A stretch of 64,000 nt of DNA from contig NZ_JBDKXB010000002.1 in assembly GCF_041197575.1 (NCBI RefSeq), positions 186,001 through 250,000 of the forward strand, written 5' to 3'. A model generated the notes under the pieces. The model saw nothing but the letters and a program-made list of their open reading frames with translations. It searched no databases and was not told the DNA's origin. Source of the stretch: Thioalkalicoccus limnaeus. GTDB taxonomy: Bacteria; Pseudomonadota; Gammaproteobacteria; Chromatiales; Chromatiaceae. Position numbers and translations under genes: made by a program. Shown piece after piece: positions 45,954-57,009 of the stretch (within the stretch, counting starts at the first letter, position 1; each line of letters opens with the position of its first letter).

Positions 45954-47414
45954 TCACGCCGCCCCGTGCGATTCGATTGCGGCGGAGGGCCGGCCGGGCT
46001 CGCCGGCTTGCGATGAGTCGTCGACCTCGTCGACTCGGGCGATGAGGCGGCCCACGGCCAACTGGATCCGGATATGGGTGCCGGGCGCGGCCTCTTCGCT
46101 GGCGCGGATCAGCTGGCCGTCCGAGACTCGGCTGACCAGCGCGAAACCACGACCCAGGGTCGCCAAGGGGCTCAAGGCCTCGAGGCCGCGGACCGCCGCG
46201 GCGACCCGTGTCTGGCGCGCCTTGATCATCCGCTCCGGGATCCGGTCGAGCCGGCCCCGGAGGCTTTGGGTGCGGTATCCCAAAGCCCGCAGCCGCTGAC
46301 CGGGATGCTTGGCCTGGAGACTCGCGGCGGCGCCACCGAGCCGGCGTCGAGCTTCGTCGATCCGTGACCAGGTCGCCATCTGCAGGCGGCGCTCGAGATC
46401 ATCGAGGGTCTGGGCCCGACTCTGCAAGCGAGCCATGGGATGCAGCAGTCGCAAATGCCGAGCCGATGCGGCGAGGCGCTGCCCCGCCTCCACCCATCGG
46501 CGCCGACCGGCGATGCGCAATCGCCGCCGCAACAACGCGATCCGCTGGATCAGGTCGGGTGCCGACGGGCTGGCGAGTTCGGCAGCGGCCGAAGGGGTCG
46601 CCGCGCGCTGGTCGGCCGCGAGATCGGCCAGGGTGACATCGATCTCATGCCCGATGCCGGTGACGACGGGCTGCGGTGTCGACCGGATCGCGCGGACCAC
46701 CCGCTCGTCGTTGAAGGCCATCAGGTCCTCGGCCGAGCCACCGCCGCGGGCCAGGATCAACAGGTCGCATTCGCCTCGGGTCGCGGCGAGGGTCAAGGCC
46801 CTGACGATCGACTCGGCCGCGCCGTCGCCCTGCACCTGGACCGGATAGATGACGGCCGGCAGCGCGCGAAAGCGCCTCGCCAGCACCGTCAGGAGGTCGC
46901 GAATCGCGGCCCCGGATGGCGAGGTGATGAGCCCGATCTGGCGTGGGAAGGTCGGCAGCGGGCGTTTGGCGTCTTCGCGAAACAGGCCGTCGGCGGCGAG
47001 GCGCTGCTTCAACCTCTCGAGTTCGAGCCACCAGGCCCCGTCGCCGGTCGGTTCCATGTGCTCGACGAGCAGTTGGAACTCGCCACGCGCGTCGTACAGG
47101 GTCACGCGCGCCCGAATCAACACCTGTTGCCCGTTGGCTGGGCGAAATCGCAGCAACAATCGCCTCGGCCGAAACATCGCGGCGCGCACCTGGGCGTGGG
47201 CGTCCTTGAGCACGAAATACAGATGCCCGGAAGCCGGCTGTGCCAGGCTGGAAAGCTCTCCTTGCAGCCATAGCGACGGAAAGCTCCCTTCGAGGACCGC
47301 CTTGGTTTCGCGGTTCAGCCGGGAGACGGTCCAGACGTCGCGGGTGGGCGCCAGGCTGGGGTCGTGGGCGAGGGGACGAGGCATCGAGCGTTCTGGTGTG
47401 GAGGCTGGGTCCAT
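45954..47414 (-). CDS. xseA: exodeoxyribonuclease VII large subunit
   Basis: A 486-aa catalytic subunit of the single-strand DNA exonuclease ExoVII. The N-terminal OB-fold (VWTVSRLNRETKAVLEGSFP, LWLQGELSS) is followed by the catalytic core with ITSPSGAAIRDL, LILARGGGSAEDLMAFND and TGIGHEIDVTLAD, then a long coiled-coil region. The C-terminal segment TLGRGFALVSR is conserved. Start uncertain: ATG at 47414 or 47384. No xseB is nearby. Confidence 0.94.
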   Translation of the reverse strand: MDPASTPERSMPRPLAHDPSLAPTRDVWTVSRLNRETKAVLEGSFPSLWLQGELSSLAQPASGHLYFVLKDAHAQVRAAMFRPRRLLLRFRPANGQQVLIRARVTLYDARGEFQLLVEHMEPTGDGAWWLELERLKQRLAADGLFREDAKRPLPTFPRQIGLITSPSGAAIRDLLTVLARRFRALPAVIYPVQVQGDGAAESIVRALTLAATRGECDLLILARGGGSAEDLMAFNDERVVRAIRSTPQPVVTGIGHEIDVTLADLAADQRAATPSAAAELASPSAPDLIQRIALLRRRLRIAGRRRWVEAGQRLAASARHLRLLHPMARLQSRAQTLDDLERRLQMATWSRIDEARRRLGGAAASLQAKHPGQRLRALGYRTQSLRGRLDRIPERMIKARQTRVAAAVRGLEALSPLATLGRGFALVSRVSDGQLIRASEEAAPGTHIRIQLAVGRLIARVDEVDDSSQAGEPGRPSAAIESHGAA

Positions 47415-47512
47415 GCCTCGGCATGATAGGGGGTGGCGGCGCTCGCGGCGAGGGGTGGTGCGATGGGCTCCACTTTTTGGTTTATCTTTGCGCGATGCTG
47501 AACTATATTTAA

Positions 47513-50586
<3,074 letters not shown>

Positions 50587-50897
50587 ATTTACGTCCTTCG
50601 AACACTATCGCCAGCTATCGAGAAATCGTCGTAACGTTTTGATTATTTGAGCAAATACGTCACAGCGTCTATCGGTGGCTATCGCCGACCAGCAAAACAG
50701 GTTGACGGTAGGGCTGACGGTAAGAATCGAGGCCGGATTAAGACATTCTCGTTCACTATTCAGACTTTTACCGTCTTTGACGGCAAAAGTTTTCTCGGGA
50801 AAGCTTGTTTTATGCGGCTTTCCGGGCATCAACAGGTCTCCAGGTCCTTGACGGTAAAACCTGACGGTAAAGCCGTCAAAAGCCGGAGGAAACCTCG
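50587..50897. promoter_or_regulatory. island left end with GACGGTAA repeats
   Basis: This 311-base, AT-rich region holds a cluster of related sites. TGACGGTA occurs at 50703; TGACGGTAA at 50715, 50849 and 50862. A facing pair at 50765-50789 forms a near-perfect palindrome (CTTTTACCGTC / GACGGCAAAAG). A reversed copy TTGACGG ends near 50873-50879. Matching sites lie at the other island end (58007, 58020). They look like arm-type integrase or excisionase sites, or operators for the integrase gene. No gene is seen. Confidence 0.72.
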
Positions 50898-52154
50898 ATG
50901 CTTACTGACACTGCACTACGACATCTGAAACGTAAGTCCAAGATTTATAAGGTTTCTGACCGCGATGGCCTGTATGTGACGGTATCGCCCAGCGGTACCG
51001 TCACCTTCCGCTACGACTACCGTCTCCACGGCCGCCGGGAGACGTTGACCATCGGACGCTACGGCCCAGGCGGTATCTCACTGGCGATGGCGCGGGAACT
51101 GCTCCTGGAGGCGCGCAAATCCGTTCAGGCGGGCATTTCCCCTGCGCTTGAGAAGCAGCGCGAGAAGCGGCGGGTGGTCGCCATCCAGACCTTTGGTATG
51201 GCGATGGAGGCATGGCTGACCAATGCAAGGTTGGCAGAGAGCACTCGGGCTGCGCGCAAGCACATCATCGATCGGGACATCCTGCCGGTTTTCCAGAATC
51301 GCCTGCTGACCGAAATCCATGCTGAAGACCTGCGGGCCTTGTGCAACAAGGTCAAGGAACGCGGTGCGCCAGCCACCGCAGTTCAGATTCGGGACATCGT
51401 GAAGCAGGTCTATGTCTACGCCATTGCCCACGGCGAGAAGGTGGAGAACCCTGCGGACAGCGTGCGAGCGTCTTCGATCGCCACCTTCGTGCCGAAGGAT
51501 CGTGCCTTGTCGCCGCTGGAAATCCGGCTGATGGTGCAGCAGTTGGAGTCGGTAGCAACCTATCCGACGATCAAGGTGGCACTGCGCCTGATCCCGCTGA
51601 CGCTGGTACGCAAGAGCGAACTGATCCACGCCACTTGGGATGAGGTTGATTTCGAGCGTGCGACCTGGACGATCCCGAAACAGTGGATGAAGGGACGCAA
51701 TCCGCACGTGGTCTATCTGTCACGCCAGGCGCTCGACATCTTCGTCCAATTCCACGCATGTGCGGCGGGCTCGCAATTCGTTTTCCCGTCTCGTTACGAT
51801 CCAAGACGCTGCATGTCCAATGCGACCCTGAATCGGGTCACCCGGCTTATCGTAGAGGCTGCAAAATCCAAAGGGCTGCCGCTTGACCCATTCACCGTCC
51901 ATGACCTGCGCCGCACCGGCTCGACGCTGCTGAACGAAATCGGCTTCAACCGTGACTGGATCGAAAAATGCCTGGCGCACGAGGACGGGCGTTCCTCGCG
52001 CTCGGTCTACAACAAAGCCGAGTACGCGGAGCAGCGGCGCCACATGCTGCAAGAGTGGGCGAACCTGGTAGAAGCCTGGGGAGGCGGGCAGACCTACGTG
52101 CCGAAGCTGGTGCCGAAGAACGTGGTCGTGCCGGCGCTGAGCGCGCTCGGTTAG
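50898..52154 (+). CDS. tyrosine-type site-specific integrase
   Basis: A 418-aa integrase of the P4/DUF4102 class. The N-terminal DUF4102 domain (SDRDGLYVTVSPSGTVTF, TIGRYGPGGISLAMARE) is followed by the core-binding SAM-like domain (~100-185). The catalytic domain has the first Arg in LVRKSELIHATWDEVDF, HDLRRTGSTLL for the His/Arg box, CLAHED for the second His, and the nucleophile Tyr in RSVYNKAEY. All catalytic residues are present, so the island could still be mobile. It is next to guaA, its inferred target. Confidence 0.94.
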   Translation: MLTDTALRHLKRKSKIYKVSDRDGLYVTVSPSGTVTFRYDYRLHGRRETLTIGRYGPGGISLAMARELLLEARKSVQAGISPALEKQREKRRVVAIQTFGMAMEAWLTNARLAESTRAARKHIIDRDILPVFQNRLLTEIHAEDLRALCNKVKERGAPATAVQIRDIVKQVYVYAIAHGEKVENPADSVRASSIATFVPKDRALSPLEIRLMVQQLESVATYPTIKVALRLIPLTLVRKSELIHATWDEVDFERATWTIPKQWMKGRNPHVVYLSRQALDIFVQFHACAAGSQFVFPSRYDPRRCMSNATLNRVTRLIVEAAKSKGLPLDPFTVHDLRRTGSTLLNEIGFNRDWIEKCLAHEDGRSSRSVYNKAEYAEQRRHMLQEWANLVEAWGGGQTYVPKLVPKNVVVPALSALG

Positions 52155-52214
52155 CAGGGCGGAAAGGTTGTCACTTGGCAACCCTGCCGGTCATCCCCAT
52201 ACTGGAGATCACTG

Positions 52215-52381
52215 ATGGCCCGTCCCCCTCATCCGAAGAAAGAGGTCGAGGAAGCTCTCAGGCACGCCGAAGGGCAGGGCTGGCGCGTCGAAGTCGGCGG
52301 CAGCCATGCCTGGGGGCGGATTTACTGCCCATACAACGACGTCGCAAGCAGAAAGAGGCTGACGATGGTGCCAAGGAGTAG
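52215..52381 (+). pseudogene. remnant of a small island gene, internally deleted
   Basis: The first ~43 codons (MARPPHPKKEVEEALRH, GGSHAWGRIYCPYNDV) look like the start of a small HicA-like/dsRBD-like protein I recall as being paired with the next gene in related islands. After NDV the sequence continues, in another frame, as QKEADDGAKE and a stop at 52379-52381, which looks like the gene's original end. The middle is apparently deleted. By chance the first part is now in frame with the next gene, so a fusion product is possible. Confidence 0.5.
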
Positions 52382-52385
52382 CGCG

Positions 52386-52910
52386 ATGGAATACACCTTC
52401 ACCTTGAAGTACCAGCTTGCCGACGACGATGGCGACTCGGATGCACTGGTCGAGCGTCTGGGTGAAGCCGGCTGTGATGATGCCTTGGTCGGCATCGGCC
52501 AGCCTGGCCGCCTGGCGCTGGAGTTCACCCGCGAGGCGACCAATGCGGATGAAGCCGTGCGTAGCGCGCTGGCCGACGTGCGCCGCGCTGTGCCATCGGC
52601 CCGGCTGATCGAAGTGGCGCCGGATCTGGTTGGACTGACCGACGTGGCGGAGATCGTCGGCGTATCGCGGCAGAACATGCGCAAGCTGATGCTAGCCCAT
52701 CCGGGCAGCTTCCCGGCGCCGGTGCATGAAGGCAGTGCGTCGATCTGGCATCTGGCGGATGTGCTGGCATGGTTGGAGGCTAAAGGCAGCTATGCGCTAG
52801 CCAAGGACGTGCTGGATGTAGCGCGGGTGGCCTTGCAGGTCAACGTGGCGAAGGAGGGCCGGCGGCTGCCGCGCTCGGCATCCAAGGAGCTGAAAGCCTT
52901 GGTTGGTTGA
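52386..52910 (+). CDS. HTH-containing island protein
   Basis: A 174-aa protein from ATG 52386 (MEYTFTLKYQ). The N-terminal ~75 residues form a small alpha/beta domain. A helix-turn-helix lies at LTDVAEIVGVSRQNMRKLML, followed by FPAPVHEGSASIWHLADVLAWLE, the AlpA/excisionase-like pattern that reads as DNA binding. Related proteins occur on integrative elements. Role unknown; a regulator of the element is the natural guess. Confidence 0.72.
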   Translation: MEYTFTLKYQLADDDGDSDALVERLGEAGCDDALVGIGQPGRLALEFTREATNADEAVRSALADVRRAVPSARLIEVAPDLVGLTDVAEIVGVSRQNMRKLMLAHPGSFPAPVHEGSASIWHLADVLAWLEAKGSYALAKDVLDVARVALQVNVAKEGRRLPRSASKELKALVG

Positions 52911-52926
52911 GAGCCCTTGCCTGGCT

Positions 52927-53310
52927 TCATGCCTCGCTCGAACCCGCCCGAACAGGGCGGGTTTTTCGTAGATGGACATCCGGCTTGGAGGTCTGGTCGC
53001 GAGGCGCTTGCTTTCGTTCTTCCACCCACGCTTCCACTTCGGCCAAGTCCCACACTACGCAGCGCGGCGTCAGGTTGAAGCGGCGTGGGAACTCGCCACG
53101 GCGCTCCAATTCATAGATCGTCGTTTCAGCTAGGGGGACGATCTGCTGCAGTTCATAGCGGCGAATGGTGCGCCGGAAGGGAAGGGGACTGCGCTGCGGA
53201 AACTGCGGCAGCGACTCGTAGGCTTCCGTTCCCGGCAATGGAAGGGGCTTGCCGACGTCGATGTCGGCAGTGTTGGATGCTTGCGATAGCTGTTTCACCT
53301 CGTGCTCCAT
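52927..53310 (-). CDS. AlpA-like phage/element regulator
   Basis: A 127-aa protein from ATG 53310 (MEHEVKQLSQ). The C-terminal half carries an AlpA-type winged HTH: RRYELQQIVPLAETTIYELERRGEFPRRFNL, then VVWDLAEVEAWVEER. AlpA-type proteins regulate integrase expression or excision in P4-like elements. The N-terminal ~55 residues (Pro-rich, acidic) are unusual for the family. Convergent with the preceding HTH gene. Confidence 0.78.
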   Translation of the reverse strand: MEHEVKQLSQASNTADIDVGKPLPLPGTEAYESLPQFPQRSPLPFRRTIRRYELQQIVPLAETTIYELERRGEFPRRFNLTPRCVVWDLAEVEAWVEERKQAPRDQTSKPDVHLRKTRPVRAGSSEA

Positions 53311-53397
53311 GAGTAACCGGTAACCGGCTGGCGTTCTTCTCCGCCCGCGCGCGATGCGGACAATGGCTCCTGTCATCGATCACGACAGGAGGCCACG

Positions 53398-53676
53398 ATG
53401 GCCACGACGAAGACGGGGGTGCGGCGCAGCCGCGCGGAATGGCAGGCCCTTCTTGAGCGCGCCGAGCGCAGCCGGCTGAGCACGGTGGCGTTTTGCGCGG
53501 CCGAGGGGATCAGCACCGCCAGCTTCTATCTGTGGCGCAAGCGCTTGGGCGCGAGCAACCCGCCGCAGGGCGATGTCGGCGAGGAGGCGCCTGAGTTTCT
53601 CGATCTTGGCCTGGGATCGGGGGTTCAGGCGAGTGGGGAGGCCGCTTTCATCTTAAAAAGATGGCATGCGATGTAG
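53398..53676 (+). pseudogene. IS66-type TnpA fragment
   Basis: The 92-aa reading frame has the IS66 accessory protein TnpA pattern (RSRAEWQALLERAERSRLSTV, FCAAEGISTASFYLWRKRL). After about residue 80 the sequence departs into AT-rich DNA and ends early (FILKRWHAM). No TnpB or transposase follows, so this is the truncated left part of an IS66-family element. A possible left end (GTAACCGGCTGG) is at 53320. This is a relic, not a functional insertion sequence. Confidence 0.75.
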
Positions 53677-53698
53677 AAGCAACAGATGTATCTCCCGC

Positions 53699-53950
53699 TT
53701 AAAGCTTCCTAATCTCAGCCAAGTCATCCTCCGTTTTGCGCAGAATGAGTTGGAAACACGCATCGCACACGCGCCGGTCGGTCGAATACGCTTGTCCAAG
53801 TTTGGGGATCTCGATGCAGTTCGTTCCCATAGTAAGGTCATCGTGGCAGCGGTAGCACTTACTGAGTCGTTTAACAGGCGCCCGCTTGGGGCGACCGTTG
53901 GTCCCTCCGATCAGAGAAGGCGTCGGCCCTCTAGGACTCGATTTTTTCAT
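53699..53950 (-). CDS. small Cys-rich protein beside the helicase
   Basis: An 83-aa basic protein. A CxxC (KCYRCHDDL) and a second CxxC (RVCDACF) about 30 residues later, with one further Cys (TNCIE) between, suggest a zinc ribbon or finger. The N-terminal ~25 residues are basic and Pro/Arg/Lys-rich. It overlaps the 3' end of the helicase gene by 20 bases on the same strand and so is almost surely co-expressed with it. I do not recognise the family. Confidence 0.65.
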   Translation of the reverse strand: MKKSSPRGPTPSLIGGTNGRPKRAPVKRLSKCYRCHDDLTMGTNCIEIPKLGQAYSTDRRVCDACFQLILRKTEDDLAEIRKL

Positions 53951-55961
53951 ACACAGCCTTCGCCTTGCGCACGCGCCTCACGAGTACCTGCAACAGGTCA
54001 TCCAGATTATCGAGAACGGAACGGAATTCCTCAGTTGTCGCCTGCTGCCTTTCTTTTCCCAAGCGCTTTTCCATCTCTTTGTTCACCATCATCAGCGCGC
54101 AGATGTAATTATTTTTTCCGGTGAGCTTCAACGTCTTGTATTTATAGACCATTTCGTTGCCGGTCTGCTTGAGTTCAACATGGTTCAGCAGCACGTTTGC
54201 CAAGCGCTTGGCCTGCTCCTGCATCCGTTTCCTGGCCTCTTCCCACTCCCGCTGCGGCTGAACCATGAAAGGTGCAGTGGGCGAGTTCTTGCGCACGGGA
54301 GATTGCTGTGCAAGTCGAACCATCTCCTCAGCCTTGCTGTCGTCGAGACCTAGGAGCTTTAAACGTTCGCGGAGGTCCGCAACGATCTGCGTGTCCTCAA
54401 CCGACGTGAAGTCCTCTTCCCACAAGGAATCCACGACCTCGCCATGAACAACGACCTGATCGCCCGCGCGGAGCCGCGTGGTACCGTCGAGCACGGCCTG
54501 TGGCACCTCAGGTTCATCGCCGCCAATAACCTTGTCCCAGAACGCTTGGTCATCGCTCTCGAATTGCTTGAACTCCTTCAAGCGCGCATCGAGGTTCATG
54601 CCCAGATGAGTGACTATATGGCCGATGTTGTCAGGATGCCCCGGATCGTTCTGGACCACGACTCGCATGATGCGCCCGACAAATTGGATGTAGGGGGCTA
54701 GCGATCGAAACGGACGAAAAATCGCCGCTACGCTCAATTTCGGATGGTCGAATCCTTCGCCCAGCATCTGTACCTGGATGATGCAATCGAGTGAACCGTT
54801 GCGCAGTGCGGCAAGAATGGCCGACTGCTCATTCTCCGTCTGTTTGCTATGGATAACATCGGCATTGAAGCCGCGTTCCTGGTACAGAGAACGTATCTCC
54901 CGCGCGTGGTTGATGGAGCATGCGACTGCGATTAACTGGTGCTGCGTTCCGCTTTGGCGGAGTTCCTCAAGCTTTTGCAGGCTGCTGTCGACGATGTACT
55001 TGTTGCACAGCCTAGCAAGCGCAACGCCGCGGCTGAACCATTCCTCTTCCTTCAGCTTCAGCACTTCTTCCAATGTGTACGTCTTCCCGTCAGCATCGGA
55101 AAATCCGAGTTCAATGGTCGAGGGGGCGACGTAGCTCGCCTTCAGGCGCTTGATATAACCTTTCAGCGTGGCGTTCCTGAATGGGTACCGGAACACCAAT
55201 TCGCCATCGAGTTCCTGGCGGTCACTCCGGAATGGGGTTGCTGTCAGAAGGATGACCTTGGCCTTCGGGAAACGCTCGATGACTTTCTGCCAACTGGCGG
55301 CCGCACTGTGGTGAGCTTCATCGACGATGATCATGTCGAAAAAGTCATCAGGGAACTGGGTCAACCATTTGTCCACGTTGGTCGCAAGTTGGTGGACGTT
55401 CGTAATGACGATATGGGACTTCGCCGCGATCGAAAGGTTGCCGCTGTCGAGCGTACAGGCGAGTGGTCCAGACAGCATCTGATCAGTGCTTAGTACGCCA
55501 GATTTCCGCCAGAAGCATTTCTGACGGTTGGTGATGTCCATCGCCTCGTAGAGGCCGTCCTTAATGGTGAGGTTTGGCGCGATGACGATGACCCTGCCTT
55601 CCGAAATTCCGAACGGAAGCAAGGATGCCAAGCCGGTCTTGCCGCACCCGACGGGAATCTGGAGGATTGCCTTGTTCTTGCCTGCGCGGAAGAACTCGTA
55701 GGTGCGCAAGTAACCCTCGCGTTGCGGGTCGCGAAGATGGTCGTTCCCGTCGATCTTGAAATCAGCGTCGAGAAAATACGACTGAAGAGGGCGGGCGGTG
55801 CGCACCCATTGGTCGAGCCCGCTTTTCTCGAAAATCCATTTCTTGCCGATCTTCCGCGCCGGAATTCGGCCTTCGCGCGCCATCGCATACAGCGCCGTTT
55901 TGCCCATTCCCAAGTAGGTCGCGGTCTCTTCGAGGGAGAGCCATCCGTCTGAATCAGTCAT
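53931..55961 (-). CDS. SF2 DEAD/DEAH-box helicase with N-terminal HTH
   Basis: 676 aa from ATG 55961 (MTDSDGWLSLEE). Residues ~7-52 are an excisionase-type HTH (LSLEETATYLGMGKTALYAM, then GKKWIFEKSGLDQW). The ResIII-like helicase core follows: Walker A GCGKTG (105-110), DEAH (214-217), LLTATPFRSD (~239-247), and helicase-C motif VI QFVGRIMRVV. The C-terminal ~230 residues are charged and helical, with no recognised nuclease or methylase domain. The cysteine-rich small protein overlaps the 3' end. The island context and divergent AbiE pair suggest a defence role; that is inference. Alternative: a restriction-like or transfer helicase. Confidence 0.85.
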   Translation of the reverse strand: MTDSDGWLSLEETATYLGMGKTALYAMAREGRIPARKIGKKWIFEKSGLDQWVRTARPLQSYFLDADFKIDGNDHLRDPQREGYLRTYEFFRAGKNKAILQIPVGCGKTGLASLLPFGISEGRVIVIAPNLTIKDGLYEAMDITNRQKCFWRKSGVLSTDQMLSGPLACTLDSGNLSIAAKSHIVITNVHQLATNVDKWLTQFPDDFFDMIIVDEAHHSAAASWQKVIERFPKAKVILLTATPFRSDRQELDGELVFRYPFRNATLKGYIKRLKASYVAPSTIELGFSDADGKTYTLEEVLKLKEEEWFSRGVALARLCNKYIVDSSLQKLEELRQSGTQHQLIAVACSINHAREIRSLYQERGFNADVIHSKQTENEQSAILAALRNGSLDCIIQVQMLGEGFDHPKLSVAAIFRPFRSLAPYIQFVGRIMRVVVQNDPGHPDNIGHIVTHLGMNLDARLKEFKQFESDDQAFWDKVIGGDEPEVPQAVLDGTTRLRAGDQVVVHGEVVDSLWEEDFTSVEDTQIVADLRERLKLLGLDDSKAEEMVRLAQQSPVRKNSPTAPFMVQPQREWEEARKRMQEQAKRLANVLLNHVELKQTGNEMVYKYKTLKLTGKNNYICALMMVNKEMEKRLGKERQQATTEEFRSVLDNLDDLLQVLVRRVRKAKAVYEKIES

Positions 55962-55970
55962 GTCATATCC

Positions 55971-56000
55971 ATCATTTGATGCCAAATGATAGCAAATGAT
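55971..56000. promoter_or_regulatory. operator-like ATCATTTG repeats before the helicase gene
   Basis: ATCATTTG (55971-55978) and CAAATGAT (55983-55990) form a perfect 8-bp inverted repeat with a 4-base spacer. A third copy CAAATGAT follows at 55993-56000. The array begins 9 bases upstream of the helicase ATG. It may be bound by the helicase's own HTH. Confidence 0.6.
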
Positions 56001-56199
56001 AGATAGTGATAGATAGAGAGGCAAGAGCCAGCGTCGATGCGCTGTTCTGCAATCGTCAACCGTTCGATCCAGCACATGCTGGAAGCCTTCATGGCGGGGG
56101 AAGAGGACTTCAGGTGGGACAGAAGGGGCCGGCAATCGGGCGCTTCTGGCGGTGGGAGTGATGGAAGGTGGTAGGGAAGTTTTGGATAAGAATTTTCTG

Positions 56200-56284
56200 T
56201 CGTAGTATGGCTACGACTGATTTAATTATATTAAATTGTCTTTTACTTAGAAAAGTTGTATAAATCGTAGTATGGCTGCGACTG
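56200..56284 (+). promoter_or_regulatory. AbiE promoter flanked by duplicated operator-like repeat
   Basis: A 20-base sequence beginning TCGTAGTATGGCT occurs at 56200-56219 and again, with one mismatch, at 56265-56284, where it covers the abiEi start codon. The first copy contains the inverted repeat GTCGTAG-TATGG-CTACGAC. Between the copies, TTGTCT (56236-56241) and TATAAA (56259-56264) are a -35/-10 pair with 17-base spacing. The AbiE antitoxin of streptococci is known to repress its own promoter by binding inverted repeats; applying this here is inference. Confidence 0.7.
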
Positions 56285-57009
56285 GAACAAGCAAACTAAA
56301 GGTGCTCTACGCTCGGTTGGCGCCGGGGACGCCGCTGATCTCGGAGGACCTGGCAGCGTTGGGCATCTCCGCAGACCTGGCCGTTCACTACGTCCGGGCA
56401 GGCTGGCTCACGCGCCTGGCGCGCGGCGTGTACTGCCGCCCGAATGACACCCTGGCCCTGCATCCCAGCCTGCTACTGTTGCAACGCAGGTTCAACGGTC
56501 TGCATGTGGGCGGCAAGTCAGCGCTCGACTGGTACGGCCTGCGCCAGTACGTGTCGCAGCAACCTGTGCTGCACCTTTATGGCTGGACGGCCGGACGCCT
56601 GCCAGGGTGGTTCACCGAGCGTTTTCCGGCCGAGTACCACCGCAAGCGCTTGTTCGATGAGCAGCCGGACGCCTTGCTACACGTTGATGCCTTCGAGAAG
56701 CGTAGTGGGGCGCCGCAGGTTTCGGCGCCGGAGCGCGCGCTGCTGGAGCTGTTGAGTGAAGTCGGTGTACGCCAGCCCTTGCAGGAAGCACGCGAACTTG
56801 TCGAGGGAGCCTATAGCCTGCGCGCCGACGTGCTGCGCGAGCTGTTGCAGCACTGCACGAGCGTGAAGACCGTGCGGCTGTGCCTACAACTTGGCCGCGA
56901 GGCGTCGTTGCCTTGGGCGGCCAAGCTCGACCCGGCCACGCTGCCGACGGGCAGTGATCGACCCTGGGTGTCCCGATCGGCCGACGGCCTCTTGGTGCTC
57001 AAGCCATGA
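56272..57009 (+). CDS. abiEi: AbiEi-type antitoxin / transcriptional regulator
   Basis: A 245-aa protein. It has an N-terminal winged-helix region (PGTPLISEDLAALGISADLA, GWLTRLARGVYCRPND) and a C-terminal antitoxin region (SAPERALLELLSEVG, LRADVLRELLQHC). Family role: type IV antitoxin that represses its own operon and counteracts AbiEii. The ATG at 56272 has no ribosome site and lies about 7 bases after a -10 box, which suggests a leaderless mRNA. Its stop overlaps the abiEii start (ATGA). Confidence 0.88.
   Translation: MAATGTSKLKVLYARLAPGTPLISEDLAALGISADLAVHYVRAGWLTRLARGVYCRPNDTLALHPSLLLLQRRFNGLHVGGKSALDWYGLRQYVSQQPVLHLYGWTAGRLPGWFTERFPAEYHRKRLFDEQPDALLHVDAFEKRSGAPQVSAPERALLELLSEVGVRQPLQEARELVEGAYSLRADVLRELLQHCTSVKTVRLCLQLGREASLPWAAKLDPATLPTGSDRPWVSRSADGLLVLKP

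Noticed and set aside
52154..52215. A tRNA gene as the integration site of the island
   Set aside because: No tRNA is present near the integrase; the only tRNA found (61188-61278) is outside the island, and the end repeat maps to guaA.
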